Assembly: GCF_023701945.1 (NCBI RefSeq)
Contig: NZ_JABAEF010000012.1
Location: 19,922-83,921 of the forward strand
Source of the DNA: Rhizobium sp. CG5
GTDB lineage: Bacteria; Pseudomonadota; Alphaproteobacteria; Rhizobiales; Rhizobiaceae
Length of the DNA stretch: 64,000 nt
Direction: 5' to 3'
The first letter of the stretch is position 1; every line of letters starts with the position of its first letter. This document shows, piece after piece, positions 22,255-32,811 of this stretch. The notes beneath the pieces were generated by a model. The model searched no databases, was not told where the DNA came from, and saw only the letters and a list, made by a program, of their open reading frames with translations. Both the position numbers and the translations under genes were made by a program.

Positions 22255-22544
22255 CTGATCTTCGCCACTACGATGTGATCGTATCTCCCTCGATCACCGA
22301 AAAGTCGACCCTGGCATCCGAACAGAACCAGGTCGTCTTCAACGTCGCCAAGACGGCTTCGAAGCCTGAAATCAAGGCTGCCGTCGAAGCGCTCTTCGGT
22401 GTCAAGGTCATGGCCGTGAACACATTGCTGCGCAAGGGAAAGACCAAGCGTTTCCGCGGGTTCACCGGAAAGCAGAAGGACGTGAAGAAGGCGATCGTTA
22501 CGCTCGCCGACGGTCAGTCCATCGATGTGTCAACCGGTGTCTAA
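22251..22544 (+). CDS. rplW: 50S ribosomal protein L23
   Basis: The 97-residue protein has the L23 fold signature ([14 protein letters not shown] at the N-terminus, [16 protein letters not shown] in the loop). It surrounds the peptide exit and docks trigger factor and the signal recognition particle. It starts inside the rplD stop region and is followed by rplB after 42 bases. Confidence 0.96.
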   Translation: MTDLRHYDVIVSPSITEKSTLASEQNQVVFNVAKTASKPEIKAAVEALFGVKVMAVNTLLRKGKTKRFRGFTGKQKDVKKAIVTLADGQSIDVSTGV

Positions 22545-22586
22545 GGATAGGCCCAGTAGGGTAGATACCCAAAAGGGAACAAGATA

Positions 22587-23423
22587 ATGGCATTGAAAAG
22601 TTTCAATCCGACCACCCCTAGCCAGCGTCAGCTGGTCATCGTCGACCGGTCCGGCCTGCACAAGGGCAAGCCGGTCAAGTCTCTGACGGAAGGCCTGTCC
22701 TCGAAGGGCGGTCGTAACAATACCGGCCGTATCACCGTTCGCTATCAGGGCGGCGGTCACAAGCGGACCTACCGTCTGGTCGACTTCAAGCGTCGCAAGT
22801 TCGAAGTCGAAGGCACCGTCGAGCGTCTGGAATACGACCCGAACCGCACGGCGTTCATCGCGCTGATCAACTATGCCGATGGCGAGCAGGCCTACATCAT
22901 CGCTCCGCAGCGTCTTGCTGCCGGCGACAAGGTCATCGCTTCGGAGAAGGCCGTCGACGTCAAGCCCGGCAACACCATGCCGCTGCAGTACATCCCGGTT
23001 GGTTCGATCGTGCATAACGTCGAAATGAAGCCGGGCAAGGGCGGCCAGATGGCCCGCTCCGCAGGCACCTATGTGCAGCTCGTCGGTCGTGACCAGGGCA
23101 TGGCGATCCTTCGCCTGAATTCGGGCGAACAGCGCCTGGTGCACGGCTCCTGCCTTGCCACCATCGGCGCCGTCTCGAACCCGGATCACGGCAACATCAA
23201 CGACGGCAAGGCCGGTCGTTCGGTGTGGCGCGGCAAGCGTCCGCACGTTCGCGGCGTTGTCATGAACCCGGTTGACCATCCGCACGGCGGCGGCGAAGGC
23301 CGCACCTCTGGTGGCCGCCATCCGGTAACCCCATGGGGCAAGCCGACCAAGGGCAAGCGTACGCGTTCGAACAAGTCGACCGACAAGTTCATCATGCGTT
23401 CGCGCCACAAGACGAAGAAGTAA
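22587..23423 (+). CDS. rplB: 50S ribosomal protein L2
   Basis: The 278-residue L2 has its OB and SH3-like domains and the conserved C-terminal segment [18 protein letters not shown], which contains the histidine long linked to peptidyl transferase and subunit association. The basic tail ends RSRHKTKK. rpsS follows 15 bases later in the S10 operon. Confidence 0.98.
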   Translation: MALKSFNPTTPSQRQLVIVDRSGLHKGKPVKSLTEGLSSKGGRNNTGRITVRYQGGGHKRTYRLVDFKRRKFEVEGTVERLEYDPNRTAFIALINYADGEQAYIIAPQRLAAGDKVIASEKAVDVKPGNTMPLQYIPVGSIVHNVEMKPGKGGQMARSAGTYVQLVGRDQGMAILRLNSGEQRLVHGSCLATIGAVSNPDHGNINDGKAGRSVWRGKRPHVRGVVMNPVDHPHGGGEGRTSGGRHPVTPWGKPTKGKRTRSNKSTDKFIMRSRHKTKK

Positions 23424-23438
23424 GAGAGGTAGTCAGGA

Positions 23439-23717
23439 ATGGCTCGTTCAGTATGGAAAGGCCCGTTTGTTGACGGCTATCTTCTCAAGAAGGCTGAGAA
23501 GGTTCGTGAAGGCGGTCGTAGCGAAGTGATCAAGATGTGGAGCCGTCGCTCCACCATCCTGCCGCAGTTCGTCGGTCTCACCTTCGGTGTCTACAACGGC
23601 AGCAAACACATCCCGGTCAACGTCAACGAAGACATGGTCGGACACAAGTTCGGTGAATTCGCTCCCACCCGGACCTATTACGGTCACGGTGCGGACAAGA
23701 AAGCGAAGAGGAAGTAA
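23439..23717 (+). CDS. rpsS: 30S ribosomal protein S19
   Basis: The product is a 92-residue S19 with the signature [16 protein letters not shown] near the C-terminus. It binds 16S rRNA in the 30S head together with S13 (encoded at 32812). rplV begins two bases after the stop. Confidence 0.97.
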   Translation: MARSVWKGPFVDGYLLKKAEKVREGGRSEVIKMWSRRSTILPQFVGLTFGVYNGSKHIPVNVNEDMVGHKFGEFAPTRTYYGHGADKKAKRK

Positions 23718-23719
23718 TC

Positions 23720-24109
23720 ATGGGCAAGGCAAAAGCCGAACGCCGGCTGAAGGATAACGAGGCGCAGGCAATTGCGCGCACGATCCGCGTCAGCCCCCAG
23801 AAGCTGAATCTGGTCGCGGCACTGATCCGCGGCAAGAAGGTCGAGCGCGCTCTCGCTGATCTGGAATTCTCGCGCAAGCGCATCGCCGGCACCGTCAAGA
23901 AGACGCTGGAATCGGCGATTGCCAATGCCGAGAACAACCACGATCTCGACGTTGACCAGCTGATCGTAGCGGAAGCCTATGTCGGCAAGTCGATCACCAT
24001 GAAGCGTTTCCACGCTCGTGGCCGTGGCCGGGCATCGCGCATTGAAAAGCCGTTCTCGCATCTGACCATCGTCGTGCGCGAAGTCGAAGCCAAAGTGGAG
24101 GCCGCATAA
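23720..24109 (+). CDS. rplV: 50S ribosomal protein L22
   Basis: This 129-residue L22 has the N-terminal globular part ([18 protein letters not shown]) and the long beta-hairpin that enters the exit tunnel (residues around [20 protein letters not shown]). The last base of its stop is the first base of the rpsC ATG. Confidence 0.97.
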   Translation: MGKAKAERRLKDNEAQAIARTIRVSPQKLNLVAALIRGKKVERALADLEFSRKRIAGTVKKTLESAIANAENNHDLDVDQLIVAEAYVGKSITMKRFHARGRGRASRIEKPFSHLTIVVREVEAKVEAA

Positions 24110-24822
24110 TGGGTCAGAAGATCAATCCAATCGGTTTCCGTCTTGGAATCAACCGGACCTGGGATAGCCGCTGGTTCGCCGACAATGCCGAATACGGCCA
24201 GCTGCTGCACGAGGATCTGAAGATCCGCGCGTATCTGATGGACGAGCTGAAGCAGGCCGGCATCGCCAAGGTGGTCATCGAGCGTCCGCACAAGAAGTGC
24301 CGCGTCACGATCCACTCGGCTCGCCCGGGCCTGATCATCGGCAAGAAGGGTGCGGACATCGAAAAGCTTCGCAAGAAGCTTGGCGAGATGACCAACTCGG
24401 AAACGCACCTCAACATCGTTGAAGTGCGCAAGCCGGAAGTCGACGCAACCCTGGTTGCCCAGTCGATCGCCCAGCAGCTCGAGCGCCGTATCGCGTTCCG
24501 TCGTGCCATGAAGCGTGCCGTTCAGTCGGCCATGCGTCTTGGCGCCGAAGGCATCAAGATCACCTGCGCCGGTCGTCTCGGTGGTGCCGAAATCGCGCGT
24601 ACCGAATGGTACCGCGAAGGTCGCGTGCCGCTTCACACGCTGCGTGCCGATATCGACTACGGTGTCGCGGAAGCGACCACTGCTTACGGTATCTGCGGCA
24701 TCAAGGTCTGGATCTTCAAGGGCGAAATCCTTGAGCACGATCCGACGGCTTCGGAACGTCGTGCGCTCGAAGGCGACGCCCAGGGCAGCAGCACCAACAA
24801 CCGCCGCCGCGAGAACGCGTAA
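24109..24822 (+). CDS. rpsC: 30S ribosomal protein S3
   Basis: The 237-residue S3 contains the KH domain motif [14 protein letters not shown] at about residues 74-87 and a C-terminal domain with [11 protein letters not shown]. It lies at the mRNA entry channel and contributes to helicase activity. The Ala/Gly- and Arg-rich tail ([11 protein letters not shown]) is typical for the group. It is tightly coupled to rplV and followed by rplP after 36 bases. Confidence 0.97.
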   Translation: MGQKINPIGFRLGINRTWDSRWFADNAEYGQLLHEDLKIRAYLMDELKQAGIAKVVIERPHKKCRVTIHSARPGLIIGKKGADIEKLRKKLGEMTNSETHLNIVEVRKPEVDATLVAQSIAQQLERRIAFRRAMKRAVQSAMRLGAEGIKITCAGRLGGAEIARTEWYREGRVPLHTLRADIDYGVAEATTAYGICGIKVWIFKGEILEHDPTASERRALEGDAQGSSTNNRRRENA

Positions 24823-24858
24823 TTGGCGCCGCGTGGCAGAAAGTTTGGAGAATAGAAA

Positions 24859-25272
24859 ATGTTGCAGCCAAAGCGCACAAAATACCGCAAGCAGTTCAAG
24901 GGCCGTATCAAGGGCGTAGCCAAGGGCGGTTTTGATCTGGCTTTCGGAGAATTCGGCCTGAAGTCTCTTGAGCCGAACCGCGTCAATGCACGCGAGATCG
25001 AAGCGGCCCGCCGCGCGATCACGCGTTACATGAAGCGCGCCGGCCGTGTCTGGATCCGGGTATTCCCGGACGTTCCGGTCACTGCGAAGCCCACCGAAGT
25101 TCGTATGGGTAAGGGCAAGGGCTCGGTTGAATACTGGGCTTGCAAGGTCAAGCCCGGCCGCATGATGTTCGAGATCGACGGTGTCAGCGAGGAGATCGCC
25201 CGCGAGGCGCTTCGTCTCGGCCAGGCCAAGCTCTCGGTCAAGACGCGCTTCGTACAGCGCATTGCAGAGTAA
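24859..25272 (+). CDS. rplP: 50S ribosomal protein L16
   Basis: The 137-residue L16 starts [16 protein letters not shown], the standard opening, and includes [19 protein letters not shown]. It sits next to the A-site tRNA elbow and the peptidyl transferase centre. rpmC follows 12 bases after the stop. Confidence 0.97.
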   Translation: MLQPKRTKYRKQFKGRIKGVAKGGFDLAFGEFGLKSLEPNRVNAREIEAARRAITRYMKRAGRVWIRVFPDVPVTAKPTEVRMGKGKGSVEYWACKVKPGRMMFEIDGVSEEIAREALRLGQAKLSVKTRFVQRIAE

Positions 25273-25284
25273 GGAGCAAGGCAC

Positions 25285-25485
25285 ATGAAAGCCGAAGAAG
25301 TTCGCGGCCTTAGCGCCGACCAGCTCAAGGACAAGCTTGCCGACCTGAAGAAGGAGCAGTTCAACCTGCGCTTCCAGAAGGCGACCGGCCAGCTTGAGAA
25401 GTCCTCGCGCGTCAACGAAGTCCGCAAGGACATCGCCCGCGTGAAAACCATTGCCCGCCAGAAGGCGGCAGAAGCCAAGGCCTAA
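25285..25485 (+). CDS. rpmC: 50S ribosomal protein L29
   Basis: The small 66-residue protein is two antiparallel helices, with the family motif [16 protein letters not shown] in the loop-helix region. It lies beside the tunnel exit near L23. rpsQ starts 14 bases later. Confidence 0.96.
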   Translation: MKAEEVRGLSADQLKDKLADLKKEQFNLRFQKATGQLEKSSRVNEVRKDIARVKTIARQKAAEAKA

Positions 25486-25499
25486 AGGACCAGAATCAT

Positions 25500-25736
25500 A
25501 TGCCTAAACGCATTCTGCAGGGCGTCGTTGTCAGCGACAAGAACGACAAGACTGTTGTCGTTCGCGTAGAGCGCCGATTCGCTCACCCGCTGCTTCAGAA
25601 GACCGTTCGTCGTTCCAAGAAGTACAAGGCTCACGACGAGACCAACCAATACAAGACCGGCGACACCGTCTTCATCGAAGAATGCGCGCCGATCTCCAAG
25701 GATAAGACCTGGACGGTGGTTTCCGCCCAGGCTTAA
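25500..25736 (+). CDS. rpsQ: 30S ribosomal protein S17
   Basis: The 78-residue S17 is an OB-fold protein with the signature [13 protein letters not shown]-like stretch (seen as [15 protein letters not shown]) and [16 protein letters not shown]. It is the last gene before an unusually long 231-base gap that holds a terminator-like hairpin, so it probably ends the S10 transcription unit. Confidence 0.97.
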   Translation: MPKRILQGVVVSDKNDKTVVVRVERRFAHPLLQKTVRRSKKYKAHDETNQYKTGDTVFIEECAPISKDKTWTVVSAQA

Positions 25737-25804
25737 TTGCAGAGAAATGGGCGAGGCCCTTGCGCCTTTCCTAGAAATCTGTATGAAGCAGCGCAGTAGC
25801 GCAG

Positions 25805-25833
25805 GAACGCTCCGGTAACGGGCGTTCTTTTGC
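25805..25833 (+). terminator. Intrinsic terminator between rpsQ and rplN
   Basis: GAACGC-T-CCG (25805-25814) pairs with CGG-GCGTTC (25819-25827) with one bulged T and loop GTAA, followed by TTTTGCTTT. It marks a likely end of the S10 operon inside the long ribosomal cluster, possibly partial. Confidence 0.75.
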
Positions 25834-25869
25834 TTTGAGCGTGAGGAAGGTCCCATTTGGGAAACCACC

Positions 25870-25898
25870 TTGGCACCGACCCCACGCGAAACGATATT
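25870..25898 (+). promoter_or_regulatory. Candidate promoter for the spc operon
   Basis: TTGGCA (25870-25875) and GATATT (25893-25898) are 17 bases apart, downstream of the hairpin at 25805 and 70 bases before rplN. Together they suggest an independent spc operon promoter. Confidence 0.4.
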
Positions 25899-25967
25899 TT
25901 TGTCCATAAGCCGGTATAGGGGGCCTTTGCGCCCAACCGTTCCGGTATAACAAGAAGGCGACCTGAC

Positions 25968-26336
25968 ATGATTCAGATGCAGACAAACCTCGACGTCGCG
26001 GATAATTCCGGCGCACGTCGTGTCATGTGCATCAAGGTGCTGGGCGGCTCCAAGCGCAAGTACGCTTCGGTCGGCGACATTATTGTCGTTTCGATCAAGG
26101 AAGCCATCCCGCGCGGCCGCGTCAAGAAGGGCGATGTGATGAAGGCAGTGGTTGTACGCACCGCCAAGGACATCCGTCGCGCCGACGGCAGCGTCATCCG
26201 CTTCGATAACAACGCAGCCGTTCTTATCGATAACAAGAAAGAGCCGATCGGCACCCGTATCTTCGGACCGGTTCCGCGCGAACTTCGCGCCAAGAACCAC
26301 ATGAAGATCATCTCGCTGGCTCCAGAAGTACTGTAA
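25968..26336 (+). CDS. rplN: 50S ribosomal protein L14
   Basis: The 122-residue L14 starts [19 protein letters not shown], the classic opening of the family. It bridges 50S to 16S rRNA and is the docking site for the silencing factor RsfS. It is the first gene of the spc group here, behind its own candidate promoter, and rplX follows after 13 bases. Confidence 0.97.
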   Translation: MIQMQTNLDVADNSGARRVMCIKVLGGSKRKYASVGDIIVVSIKEAIPRGRVKKGDVMKAVVVRTAKDIRRADGSVIRFDNNAAVLIDNKKEPIGTRIFGPVPRELRAKNHMKIISLAPEVL

Positions 26337-26349
26337 GGAGCCACGAGAG

Positions 26350-26658
26350 ATGCAAAAGATCCGCAAAGGCGACACAGTCGTCATGCTCACCGGTAAGGAC
26401 AAGGGTCGTTCCGGCGAAGTCATTCAGGTAATGCCGAAGGAAGATCGCGCGATCGTGCGCGGTGTGAATGTCGTCAAGCGCCATCAGCGCCAGACGCAGA
26501 CGCAGGAAGCCGGCATCATCAACAAGGAAGCCGCAGTGCACCTGTCCAACGTTGCCCTGGTCGACAAGGACGGCAAGCCTACCCGCGTAGGTTTCTCCGT
26601 CGTCGACGGCAAGAAGGTCCGGGTTGCCAAGCGTTCGGGAGAAGTGATCGATGGCTGA
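26350..26658 (+). CDS. rplX: 50S ribosomal protein L24
   Basis: The 102-residue L24 has the KOW motif near the N-terminus ([20 protein letters not shown]) and the conserved [10 protein letters not shown]. It initiates 50S assembly at the 5' end of 23S rRNA. The gene overlaps the rplE start by eight bases. Confidence 0.97.
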   Translation: MQKIRKGDTVVMLTGKDKGRSGEVIQVMPKEDRAIVRGVNVVKRHQRQTQTQEAGIINKEAAVHLSNVALVDKDGKPTRVGFSVVDGKKVRVAKRSGEVIDG

Positions 26659-27208
26659 GGCAAAGTATGAGCCGCGTCTGAAGACGGAATATGTGAACCG
26701 CATTCGCGCCGCGATGCAGGAGCAGTTTTCCTACGCAAACGTGATGCAGATTCCCCGCGTTGATAAGATCGTTATCAACATGGGTGTTGGCGAAGCGACC
26801 GCTGACTCGAAGAAGCCGGCCGTTGCTGCGGCTGACCTGGCTGCCATCGCCGGCCAGAAGCCTGTGATCACCAAGGCCCGCAACTCGATTGCAGGCTTCA
26901 AGGTTCGCGAATTCATGCCGATCGGCGCGAAGGTTACTCTTCGTGGCGCCCGCATGTATGAATTCCTGGATCGTCTGGTCAACATCGCGCTGCCGCGCGT
27001 TCGCGACTTCCGGGGCCTGAACCCGAAAAGCTTTGACGGCCGTGGCAACTTCGCCATGGGCATCAAGGAACACATTGTGTTCCCAGAGGTCAACTACGAC
27101 AAGGTTGATCAGATGTGGGGCATGGATATCATCGTTTGCACGACGGCGCCGACGGATGACGAAGCACGGGCTCTTCTGAAAGAGTTCAACTTCCCGTTCC
27201 GTACATAA
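26651..27208 (+). CDS. rplE: 50S ribosomal protein L5
   Basis: This 185-residue L5 has the conserved [18 protein letters not shown] and [19 protein letters not shown] segments. It binds 5S rRNA and contacts S13 across the subunit interface. It begins within rplX, and rpsN starts 33 bases after its stop. Confidence 0.97.
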   Translation: MAEAKYEPRLKTEYVNRIRAAMQEQFSYANVMQIPRVDKIVINMGVGEATADSKKPAVAAADLAAIAGQKPVITKARNSIAGFKVREFMPIGAKVTLRGARMYEFLDRLVNIALPRVRDFRGLNPKSFDGRGNFAMGIKEHIVFPEVNYDKVDQMWGMDIIVCTTAPTDDEARALLKEFNFPFRT

Positions 27209-27241
27209 CCGTAACGACGAGCGTAGAAAGGGAACTTCCAT

Positions 27242-27547
27242 ATGGCGAAGACCAGCGCAGTTGAAAAGAACAAGCGCCGCCGCAAGACAGTTGCTCAGCA
27301 TTCCGCCAAGCGGGCCGTGCTGAAGGCAACCATCATGAACCAGTCTCTCTCGATCGAAGAGCGGTTCAAGGCAACCCTCAAGCTGGCAGAATTGCCGCGC
27401 GATGGCTCCAAGACACGTATTCGCAATCGCTGCGAAGTGACGGGCCGCCCGCGCGCATTCTACCGCAAGCTCAAGATGTCGCGTATCGCGCTTCGCGAGC
27501 TGGGCAATTCCGGCAAGGTGCCGGGCATTGTCAAGTCGAGCTGGTAA
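27242..27547 (+). CDS. rpsN: 30S ribosomal protein S14, zinc-free form
   Basis: The 101-residue S14 belongs to the long form without the CxxC zinc pairs; only a single Cys is seen in [15 protein letters not shown]. It ends with the invariant GIVKSSW. It assembles into the 30S head. rpsH follows after 12 bases. Confidence 0.97.
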   Translation: MAKTSAVEKNKRRRKTVAQHSAKRAVLKATIMNQSLSIEERFKATLKLAELPRDGSKTRIRNRCEVTGRPRAFYRKLKMSRIALRELGNSGKVPGIVKSSW

Positions 27548-27559
27548 GGAGACGGGCAA

Positions 27560-27958
27560 ATGACGATGACTGATCCGTTGGGCGATATGCTCACCCGTAT
27601 CCGGAATGGTGCTTCCCGCCGCAAGGCGACAGTAACCAGCCCGGCTTCCAAACTCCGTGCCCGCGTTCTCGACGTTCTGCAGGCCGAAGGTTACATCCGT
27701 GGTTATTCTCAGGTTGATTATGACAACGGCAAGTCCGAGCTCAGCATTGAGCTGAAATACTACGAAGGCGCATCGGTGATCCGTGAGATCGGCCGCGTGT
27801 CCAAGCCGGGCCGCCGGGTCTATGTCTCGGTTAAGTCCATTCCGCAGGTCGCGAACGGTCTCGGCATCACTATCCTTTCGACTCCGAAAGGCGTGATGGC
27901 TGATCATCAGGCTCGTGAACAGAATGTTGGTGGCGAGGTTCTCTGCTCGGTCTTCTAA
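27560..27958 (+). CDS. rpsH: 30S ribosomal protein S8
   Basis: The product is 132 residues, with [13 protein letters not shown] at the start and the C-terminal motif [22 protein letters not shown]8 binds the central domain of 16S rRNA and in enterobacteria represses the spc operon at rplE. The next gene, rplF, starts 42 bases downstream. Confidence 0.97.
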   Translation: MTMTDPLGDMLTRIRNGASRRKATVTSPASKLRARVLDVLQAEGYIRGYSQVDYDNGKSELSIELKYYEGASVIREIGRVSKPGRRVYVSVKSIPQVANGLGITILSTPKGVMADHQAREQNVGGEVLCSVF

Positions 27959-28000
27959 GATTGCGTAGATGCGCCTAGCGAAACAGACAGGTTTGAAAAA

Positions 28001-28534
28001 ATGTCTCGTATCGGTAAAAAGCCCGTTCAGGTGCCTGCAGGGATCACGGCCACGGTTGATGGCCAAAAAGTGACTGCCAAGGGCCCGAAGGGTGAACTCT
28101 TCTTCGTCGCAAATGACGAAATCACGGTTGCGCTTGAAGACAACGCTGTTGTCGTCACGCCGGCCAACGAAAGCAAGGATGCTCGGTCCAAGTGGGGCAT
28201 GTCCCGCACGATGATCGAAAACATCTTCAAGGGCGTCAAGGACGGCTTCGAGCGCAAGCTTGAAATCAACGGCGTTGGTTATCGTGCGTCGCTGCAGGGC
28301 AAGAACCTGCAGCTGGCGCTCGGCTTCAGCCACGACGTCGTCTATGAGCCTCCGGTCGGCATCACCATTGCCGTGCCGAAGCCGACGGAAATCGTGATTA
28401 CCGGGATCAACAAGCAGCAGGTCGGTCAGGTCGCTGCAGAGATCCGGGAATATCGCGGCCCCGAGCCCTACAAGGGCAAGGGCGTCAAGTATGCCGAAGA
28501 GCGGATCGTCCGCAAAGAAGGCAAGAAGAAGTAA
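28001..28534 (+). CDS. rplF: 50S ribosomal protein L6
   Basis: The 177-residue L6 carries the two duplicated alpha/beta domains, with [20 protein letters not shown] at the centre and the C-terminal signature [14 protein letters not shown]. It lies near the sarcin-ricin loop and the factor-binding site. rplR follows 12 bases later. Confidence 0.97.
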   Translation: MSRIGKKPVQVPAGITATVDGQKVTAKGPKGELFFVANDEITVALEDNAVVVTPANESKDARSKWGMSRTMIENIFKGVKDGFERKLEINGVGYRASLQGKNLQLALGFSHDVVYEPPVGITIAVPKPTEIVITGINKQQVGQVAAEIREYRGPEPYKGKGVKYAEERIVRKEGKKK

Positions 28535-28546
28535 GGATCGCGCGAA

Positions 28547-28909
28547 ATGGCAAGCAGGAAAGAAGCACTTGTACGTCGTGCGAACCGCGTTCGGCGTCAA
28601 CTCAAGGCGGTGGCCAATGGTCGTCCGCGTCTGTCGGTTCATCGCTCGTCGAAGAATATCTACGCTCAGATCATCGACGATGTTGCCGGCCGTACGCTGG
28701 CAGCCGCGTCCACTCTGGAAGCAGATCTGCGTTCTTCGCTGAAGACCGGCGCCGATACAGCAGCAGCAGCCGTCGTTGGCAAGCTGGTTGCCGAACGGGC
28801 TGGCAAGGCCGGCGTGAAGGACGTGGTCTTTGACCGCGGCGCCTTCATCTATCATGGCCGCATCAAGGCCCTGGCAGAAGCTGCCCGCGAAGGCGGTTTG
28901 AACTTCTGA
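28547..28909 (+). CDS. rplR: 50S ribosomal protein L18
   Basis: The 120-residue L18 has a basic N-terminal tail ([20 protein letters not shown]) that binds 5S rRNA and a C-terminal signature [26 protein letters not shown]. It is separated from rpsE by 144 bases containing two hairpins. Confidence 0.97.
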   Translation: MASRKEALVRRANRVRRQLKAVANGRPRLSVHRSSKNIYAQIIDDVAGRTLAAASTLEADLRSSLKTGADTAAAAVVGKLVAERAGKAGVKDVVFDRGAFIYHGRIKALAEAAREGGLNF

Positions 28910-28916
28910 TCGAATT

Positions 28917-28962
28917 CCGCCCGGGTCTTTTAAGATCCGGGCGGTTACCGGTTTAACCGGTA
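28917..28962 (+). promoter_or_regulatory. Tandem hairpins between rplR and rpsE
   Basis: CCGCCCGGGTC (28917-28927) pairs with GATCCGGGCGG (28934-28944), and TTACCGGTT (28945-28953) with the overlapping inverted copy ending at 28962. No T-run follows. This is an unusual break in an otherwise tightly packed operon; processing or mRNA stability is a possible role. Confidence 0.55.
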
Positions 28963-29053
28963 CCCCAGTTTCGCTTCCCCCCTGGAGAGGGTGGGGCGGA
29001 ATTTATTGTTGTGATCTGCCGATTGCACCCGGAAAAGAAAAAGGAAAAGGACA

Positions 29054-29623
29054 ATGGCACAAGATAAGCGTGGCTCGCGCGATGATCGCCAGGGCCGTGA
29101 AGAACGCGATAGCGAATTCGTCGACAAGCTTGTCGCGATCAACCGCGTCGCAAAAGTAGTTAAGGGCGGCCGTCGCTTCGGTTTCGCCGCTCTCGTCGTC
29201 GTCGGCGACCAGAAGGGCCGTGTTGGCTTCGGCCATGGCAAGGCACGCGAAGTGCCGGAAGCCATCCGCAAGGCAACCGAAGCTGCCAAGCGCGAACTGA
29301 TCTTCGTGCCGCTGCGCGATGGTCGTACGCTGCACCATGACGTCAACGGCCGTCACGGCGCCGGCAAGGTGCTTCTGCGCTCTGCCAAGGCTGGTACCGG
29401 CATCATCGCCGGTGGTCCGATGCGCGCAGTTTTCGAAACGCTCGGCATGCACGACGTCGTCGCCAAGTCGACCGGTTCGTCGAACCCATACAACATGGTT
29501 CGCGCCACGTTCGACGCCTTGAAGCACCAGGTTCATCCGAAGGACGTCGCTGCACAGCGTGGCCTGAAATATGCGACCCTTCAGTCTCGCCGTGCCGCTT
29601 CCGGCAACGCGTCTGAAGAATAA
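29054..29623 (+). CDS. rpsE: 30S ribosomal protein S5
   Basis: The 189-residue S5 has the double-stranded RNA-binding-like N-terminal domain ([20 protein letters not shown], then [14 protein letters not shown]) and the C-terminal domain ending in an Ala-rich tail. The spectinomycin-binding loop looks normal. It helps set decoding accuracy at the mRNA entrance. rpmD follows after 14 bases. Confidence 0.97.
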   Translation: MAQDKRGSRDDRQGREERDSEFVDKLVAINRVAKVVKGGRRFGFAALVVVGDQKGRVGFGHGKAREVPEAIRKATEAAKRELIFVPLRDGRTLHHDVNGRHGAGKVLLRSAKAGTGIIAGGPMRAVFETLGMHDVVAKSTGSSNPYNMVRATFDALKHQVHPKDVAAQRGLKYATLQSRRAASGNASEE

Positions 29624-29637
29624 GAGGAGTCTGATCC

Positions 29638-29847
29638 ATGGCCAAGGCTACGAAGAAGACTGAAGACAAGACGGTCACGATCGAACAGATCGGTTCGCCA
29701 ATTCGCCGTCCGGCAGTCCAGCGCGCAACGCTGGTCGGTCTGGGCCTCAACAAGATGCACCGGGTCCGCACCCTGGAAGATACGCCTTCCGTTCGTGGCA
29801 TGATCCGTGCTGTCCAGCATCTCGTTCGCGTCGTCGACGAGAACTGA
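29638..29847 (+). CDS. rpmD: 50S ribosomal protein L30
   Basis: The short 69-residue L30 has the signature [25 protein letters not shown] in two overlapping parts and ends [18 protein letters not shown]. It is a ferredoxin-like fold protein of the 50S surface. rplO starts 16 bases after the stop. Confidence 0.96.
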   Translation: MAKATKKTEDKTVTIEQIGSPIRRPAVQRATLVGLGLNKMHRVRTLEDTPSVRGMIRAVQHLVRVVDEN

Positions 29848-29863
29848 GACGGGGGAAGTCATC

Positions 29864-30355
29864 ATGAAACTGAATGAAATTAGAGACAACGAAGGCGCAA
29901 CCAAGGACCGTATCCGCGTAGGTCGCGGTATCGGTTCCGGCAAGGGCAAGACCGGTGGTCGCGGCGTCAAGGGTCAGAAGGCCCGTTCCGGCGTCGCCAT
30001 CAAGGGCTTCGAAGGCGGTCAGATGCCCATCTACCGTCGTCTGCCGAAGCGCGGCTTCACCAACATCTTCGGTTCTGACTTTGTGGTCGTGTCCATCGGC
30101 CGCATCCAGACCGCGATCGATGCCAAGAAGCTCGACCCCAAGGCAACGATCGATGCTGCAGCCCTCAAGGCTGCCGGCGTCATCCGTCGCCTCAAGGACG
30201 GCGTTCGCGTTTTGTCTGACGGCGAACTGACGGCAAAGGTAACCCTCGAGGTTGCCGGTGCTTCCAAGGCTGCGGTCGAAAAGATCGAGAAGGCAGGGGG
30301 CTCCATCAAGCTCCTGTCGGCAGCCGCCGAGCCTGCCGCGGAAACCGCGGAATAA
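29864..30355 (+). CDS. rplO: 50S ribosomal protein L15
   Basis: ATG 29864 ([20 protein letters not shown]) with GGGGGAAG upstream gives 163 residues; the in-frame ATG at 29807 lies inside rpmD. The glycine-rich N-terminal extension ([20 protein letters not shown]) threads through 23S rRNA. The C-terminal Ala/Glu tail is slightly longer than usual. A terminator-like hairpin follows at 30368. Confidence 0.97.
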   Translation: MKLNEIRDNEGATKDRIRVGRGIGSGKGKTGGRGVKGQKARSGVAIKGFEGGQMPIYRRLPKRGFTNIFGSDFVVVSIGRIQTAIDAKKLDPKATIDAAALKAAGVIRRLKDGVRVLSDGELTAKVTLEVAGASKAAVEKIEKAGGSIKLLSAAAEPAAETAE

Positions 30356-30367
30356 TTGGAACTATTA

Positions 30368-30399
30368 TCGCCCGGGGTGCTTCACACCGGGCGATTTTT
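30368..30399 (+). terminator. Intrinsic terminator or attenuator before secY
   Basis: TCGCCCGG (30368-30375) pairs with CCGGGCGA (30387-30394), with GTG/CAC extending the stem inward past a bulged G, followed by TTTTT. secY begins about 200 bases later, so this may modulate read-through from ribosomal genes into secY-adk. Confidence 0.75.
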
Positions 30400-30596
30400 C
30401 TCCCATATGTGTGCCTCACGACCCATGGATGGAATGACGCCGTTTCGTCTTCCGGGAGATTTTTGGAAAACTTAAGGGTGAGGCATGCGATTGCGCCGCA
30501 ATCTCGACGCGCCCGGTTTTCTGCGAATAATTGGAATTTGACCTCCGGACCTGGCGACAGAGATGCGCCTCCGGACTTGGTTACGCGGAGAATTGC

Positions 30597-31937
30597 ATGG
30601 CTTCTGCAGCGGAACAACTGGCCTCAAACCTGAATTTTTCAACGTTTTCCAAAGCGGAAGATTTGAAGAAGCGGCTGTGGTTTACTCTCGCCGCCCTTCT
30701 TGTTTACCGGCTTGGCACGCATATCCCGCTGCCTGGCCTCAACCCCGAAGCCTATGCGGCGGCCTTCCAGAGCCAGTCCGGTGGCATTCTCGGGCTTTTC
30801 AACATGTTTTCCGGCGGCGCCGTCCAGCGCATGGCGATCTTCGCGCTGGGCATCATGCCCTATATTTCCGCGTCGATCATCGTGCAGCTCATGACCTCCG
30901 TCGTGCCGGCGCTCGAGAACCTCAAGAAAGAGGGCGAGCAGGGCCGCAAGATCATCAACCAGTATACCCGTTACGGCACCGTTCTGCTCGGCACGCTGCA
31001 GGCCTACGGCATTGCCGTGGGCCTTGAGAGCGGGCAGGGGCTGGTGGCCGATCCGGGCTGGTTCTTCCGCATCTCCACCGTCGTCACTCTGCTCGGCGGC
31101 ACGATGTTCCTGATGTGGCTCGGCGAACAGATCACCTCGCGCGGCATCGGCAACGGCATTTCGCTGATCATCTTCGCCGGCATTGCCGCAGGCCTGCCGA
31201 CCGCTCTGGCCGGAACGCTGGAACTCGGACGCACCGGCGCCCTGTCGACTGCGATCATCCTGACGGTTCTCGTCGTGGCGATTGCCGTCATCGCGCTGAT
31301 CGTCTTCGTCGAACGCGCCCAGCGGCGATTGCTGATCCAGTATCCCAAGCGCCAGGTCGGCAATCGCATGTTCCAGGGCGATACCTCGCACCTGCCGCTG
31401 AAGCTCAATACCTCTGGCGTCATCCCGGCAATCTTTGCGTCGTCGCTGCTGCTGCTGCCGGCCACGGCTGCCGGCTTCACCGGCACCTCGACGCTGCCTG
31501 CCTGGGCGACCAGCATCATCGCGGCGCTTGGCCATGGCCAGCCGCTCTACATGGTGCTCTATGCGGCCCTGATCGCCTTCTTCGCCTTCTTCTATACGGC
31601 GCTGGTCTTCAATCCGAAGGACACGGCCGATAACCTGAAGAAGCATGGCGGCTTCATCCCCGGCATCCGCCCGGGCGAGCGTACCGCCGAATACATCGAT
31701 TACGTGCTGACGCGAATCACGGTCGTCGGTGCGCTCTATCTGGTTGTCGTCTGCATTCTTCCCGAAATTCTGGTTTCCCAGACCGGCGTGCCATTAGCCC
31801 TTGGTGGTACATCGCTTTTGATTGTTGTCAGCGTGACCCTCGATACTGTAGCACAGGTGCAGGGACACCTGATCGCTCAGCAATATGAGGGGCTGATCAG
31901 GAAATCGAAATTGCGTGGAGGAAAGAGGGGACGATGA
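30597..31937 (+). CDS. secY: Protein translocase subunit SecY
   Basis: The start is ATG 30597 ([20 protein letters not shown]) behind GCGGAG; an in-frame start at 30531 has no binding site. The 446-residue protein has the ten membrane helices of the Sec channel, with [16 protein letters not shown] in helix 1 and the plug-adjacent [16 protein letters not shown]. It forms the inner-membrane translocon with SecE (1650). Its stop overlaps the adk start (ATGA), a coupling typical for this group. Confidence 0.97.
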   Translation: MASAAEQLASNLNFSTFSKAEDLKKRLWFTLAALLVYRLGTHIPLPGLNPEAYAAAFQSQSGGILGLFNMFSGGAVQRMAIFALGIMPYISASIIVQLMTSVVPALENLKKEGEQGRKIINQYTRYGTVLLGTLQAYGIAVGLESGQGLVADPGWFFRISTVVTLLGGTMFLMWLGEQITSRGIGNGISLIIFAGIAAGLPTALAGTLELGRTGALSTAIILTVLVVAIAVIALIVFVERAQRRLLIQYPKRQVGNRMFQGDTSHLPLKLNTSGVIPAIFASSLLLLPATAAGFTGTSTLPAWATSIIAALGHGQPLYMVLYAALIAFFAFFYTALVFNPKDTADNLKKHGGFIPGIRPGERTAEYIDYVLTRITVVGALYLVVVCILPEILVSQTGVPLALGGTSLLIVVSVTLDTVAQVQGHLIAQQYEGLIRKSKLRGGKRGR

Positions 31938-32584
31938 GACTTATCCTTTTGGGACCGCCGGGCGCTGGGAAGGGAACCCAGGCTCAGCGGATCGTCGAGA
32001 AGCACGGTATTCCGCAGCTTTCGACGGGGGACATGCTGCGTGCGGCCGTTCAAGCCGAGACCGAGGTTGGTAAACGTGCCAAGGCCGTCATGGACGCCGG
32101 CAAGCTGGTGTCGGACGACATCGTCATTGCCATTGTCTCCGAGCGCATCGATGCTCCGGACTGTGCCAGGGGCTTTATCCTCGACGGCTTTCCGCGCACG
32201 CTGGTCCAGGCTGATGCGACCGAATCGATGCTGACGGCCAAGGGTCTCGACCTGTCGGCGGTCATCGAGATCAAGGTCGATGACGTCGTGCTGGCCGATC
32301 GGGTTGCCGGTCGCTATACCTGCGCCAACTGCGGTGCGGGTTATCACGACACCAATCTGAAGCCGAAGGTGGAGGGGGTCTGCGACAAGTGCGGATCGAC
32401 TCACTTCAAGCGGCGCCCGGATGACAATGCCGAGACCGTGCGGACCCGCATGTCGGCCTATTACAAGGAAACGGCGCCGCTGCTTGGCTATTACTATGCC
32501 AAGGGAAAGCTGCATTCCGTGGACGGCATGGCCGAAATCGATGTCGTTACGGCGGAGATCGAAGCGATCCTCGGTGCGCTCTAG
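31934..32584 (+). CDS. adk: Adenylate kinase, zinc-type LID
   Basis: The 216-residue enzyme interconverts ATP, ADP and AMP in the cytosol. The P-loop GPPGAGKGT is at residues 7-15 and the NMP-binding part reads [10 protein letters not shown]. This is the long form, and its LID carries four cysteines (C130, C133, C150, C153) spaced as in zinc-binding adenylate kinases, unlike the E. coli enzyme. It is translationally coupled to secY. Confidence 0.97.
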   Translation: MRLILLGPPGAGKGTQAQRIVEKHGIPQLSTGDMLRAAVQAETEVGKRAKAVMDAGKLVSDDIVIAIVSERIDAPDCARGFILDGFPRTLVQADATESMLTAKGLDLSAVIEIKVDDVVLADRVAGRYTCANCGAGYHDTNLKPKVEGVCDKCGSTHFKRRPDDNAETVRTRMSAYYKETAPLLGYYYAKGKLHSVDGMAEIDVVTAEIEAILGAL

Positions 32585-32811
32585 GCGCTGCGGGATTAAT
32601 TTCTTTACGGGAGCAGTTGCTTTTAGCCACTGATTCCGTTAAACAGCGCGCCAACTCGCAAGTGAAAAGCGGTCGGCGCGTTCTTCCTCAGGGGAAGACC
32701 GGGGTCGATCGTTTTGACTTGTTGCGAACCTGATTTGTAATTGCGGCTCCGTTAGGGCCGTGTAACGAGACACCACTTGCCGGATGGCAACTGGAACCAA
32801 GGAGAATAGGC

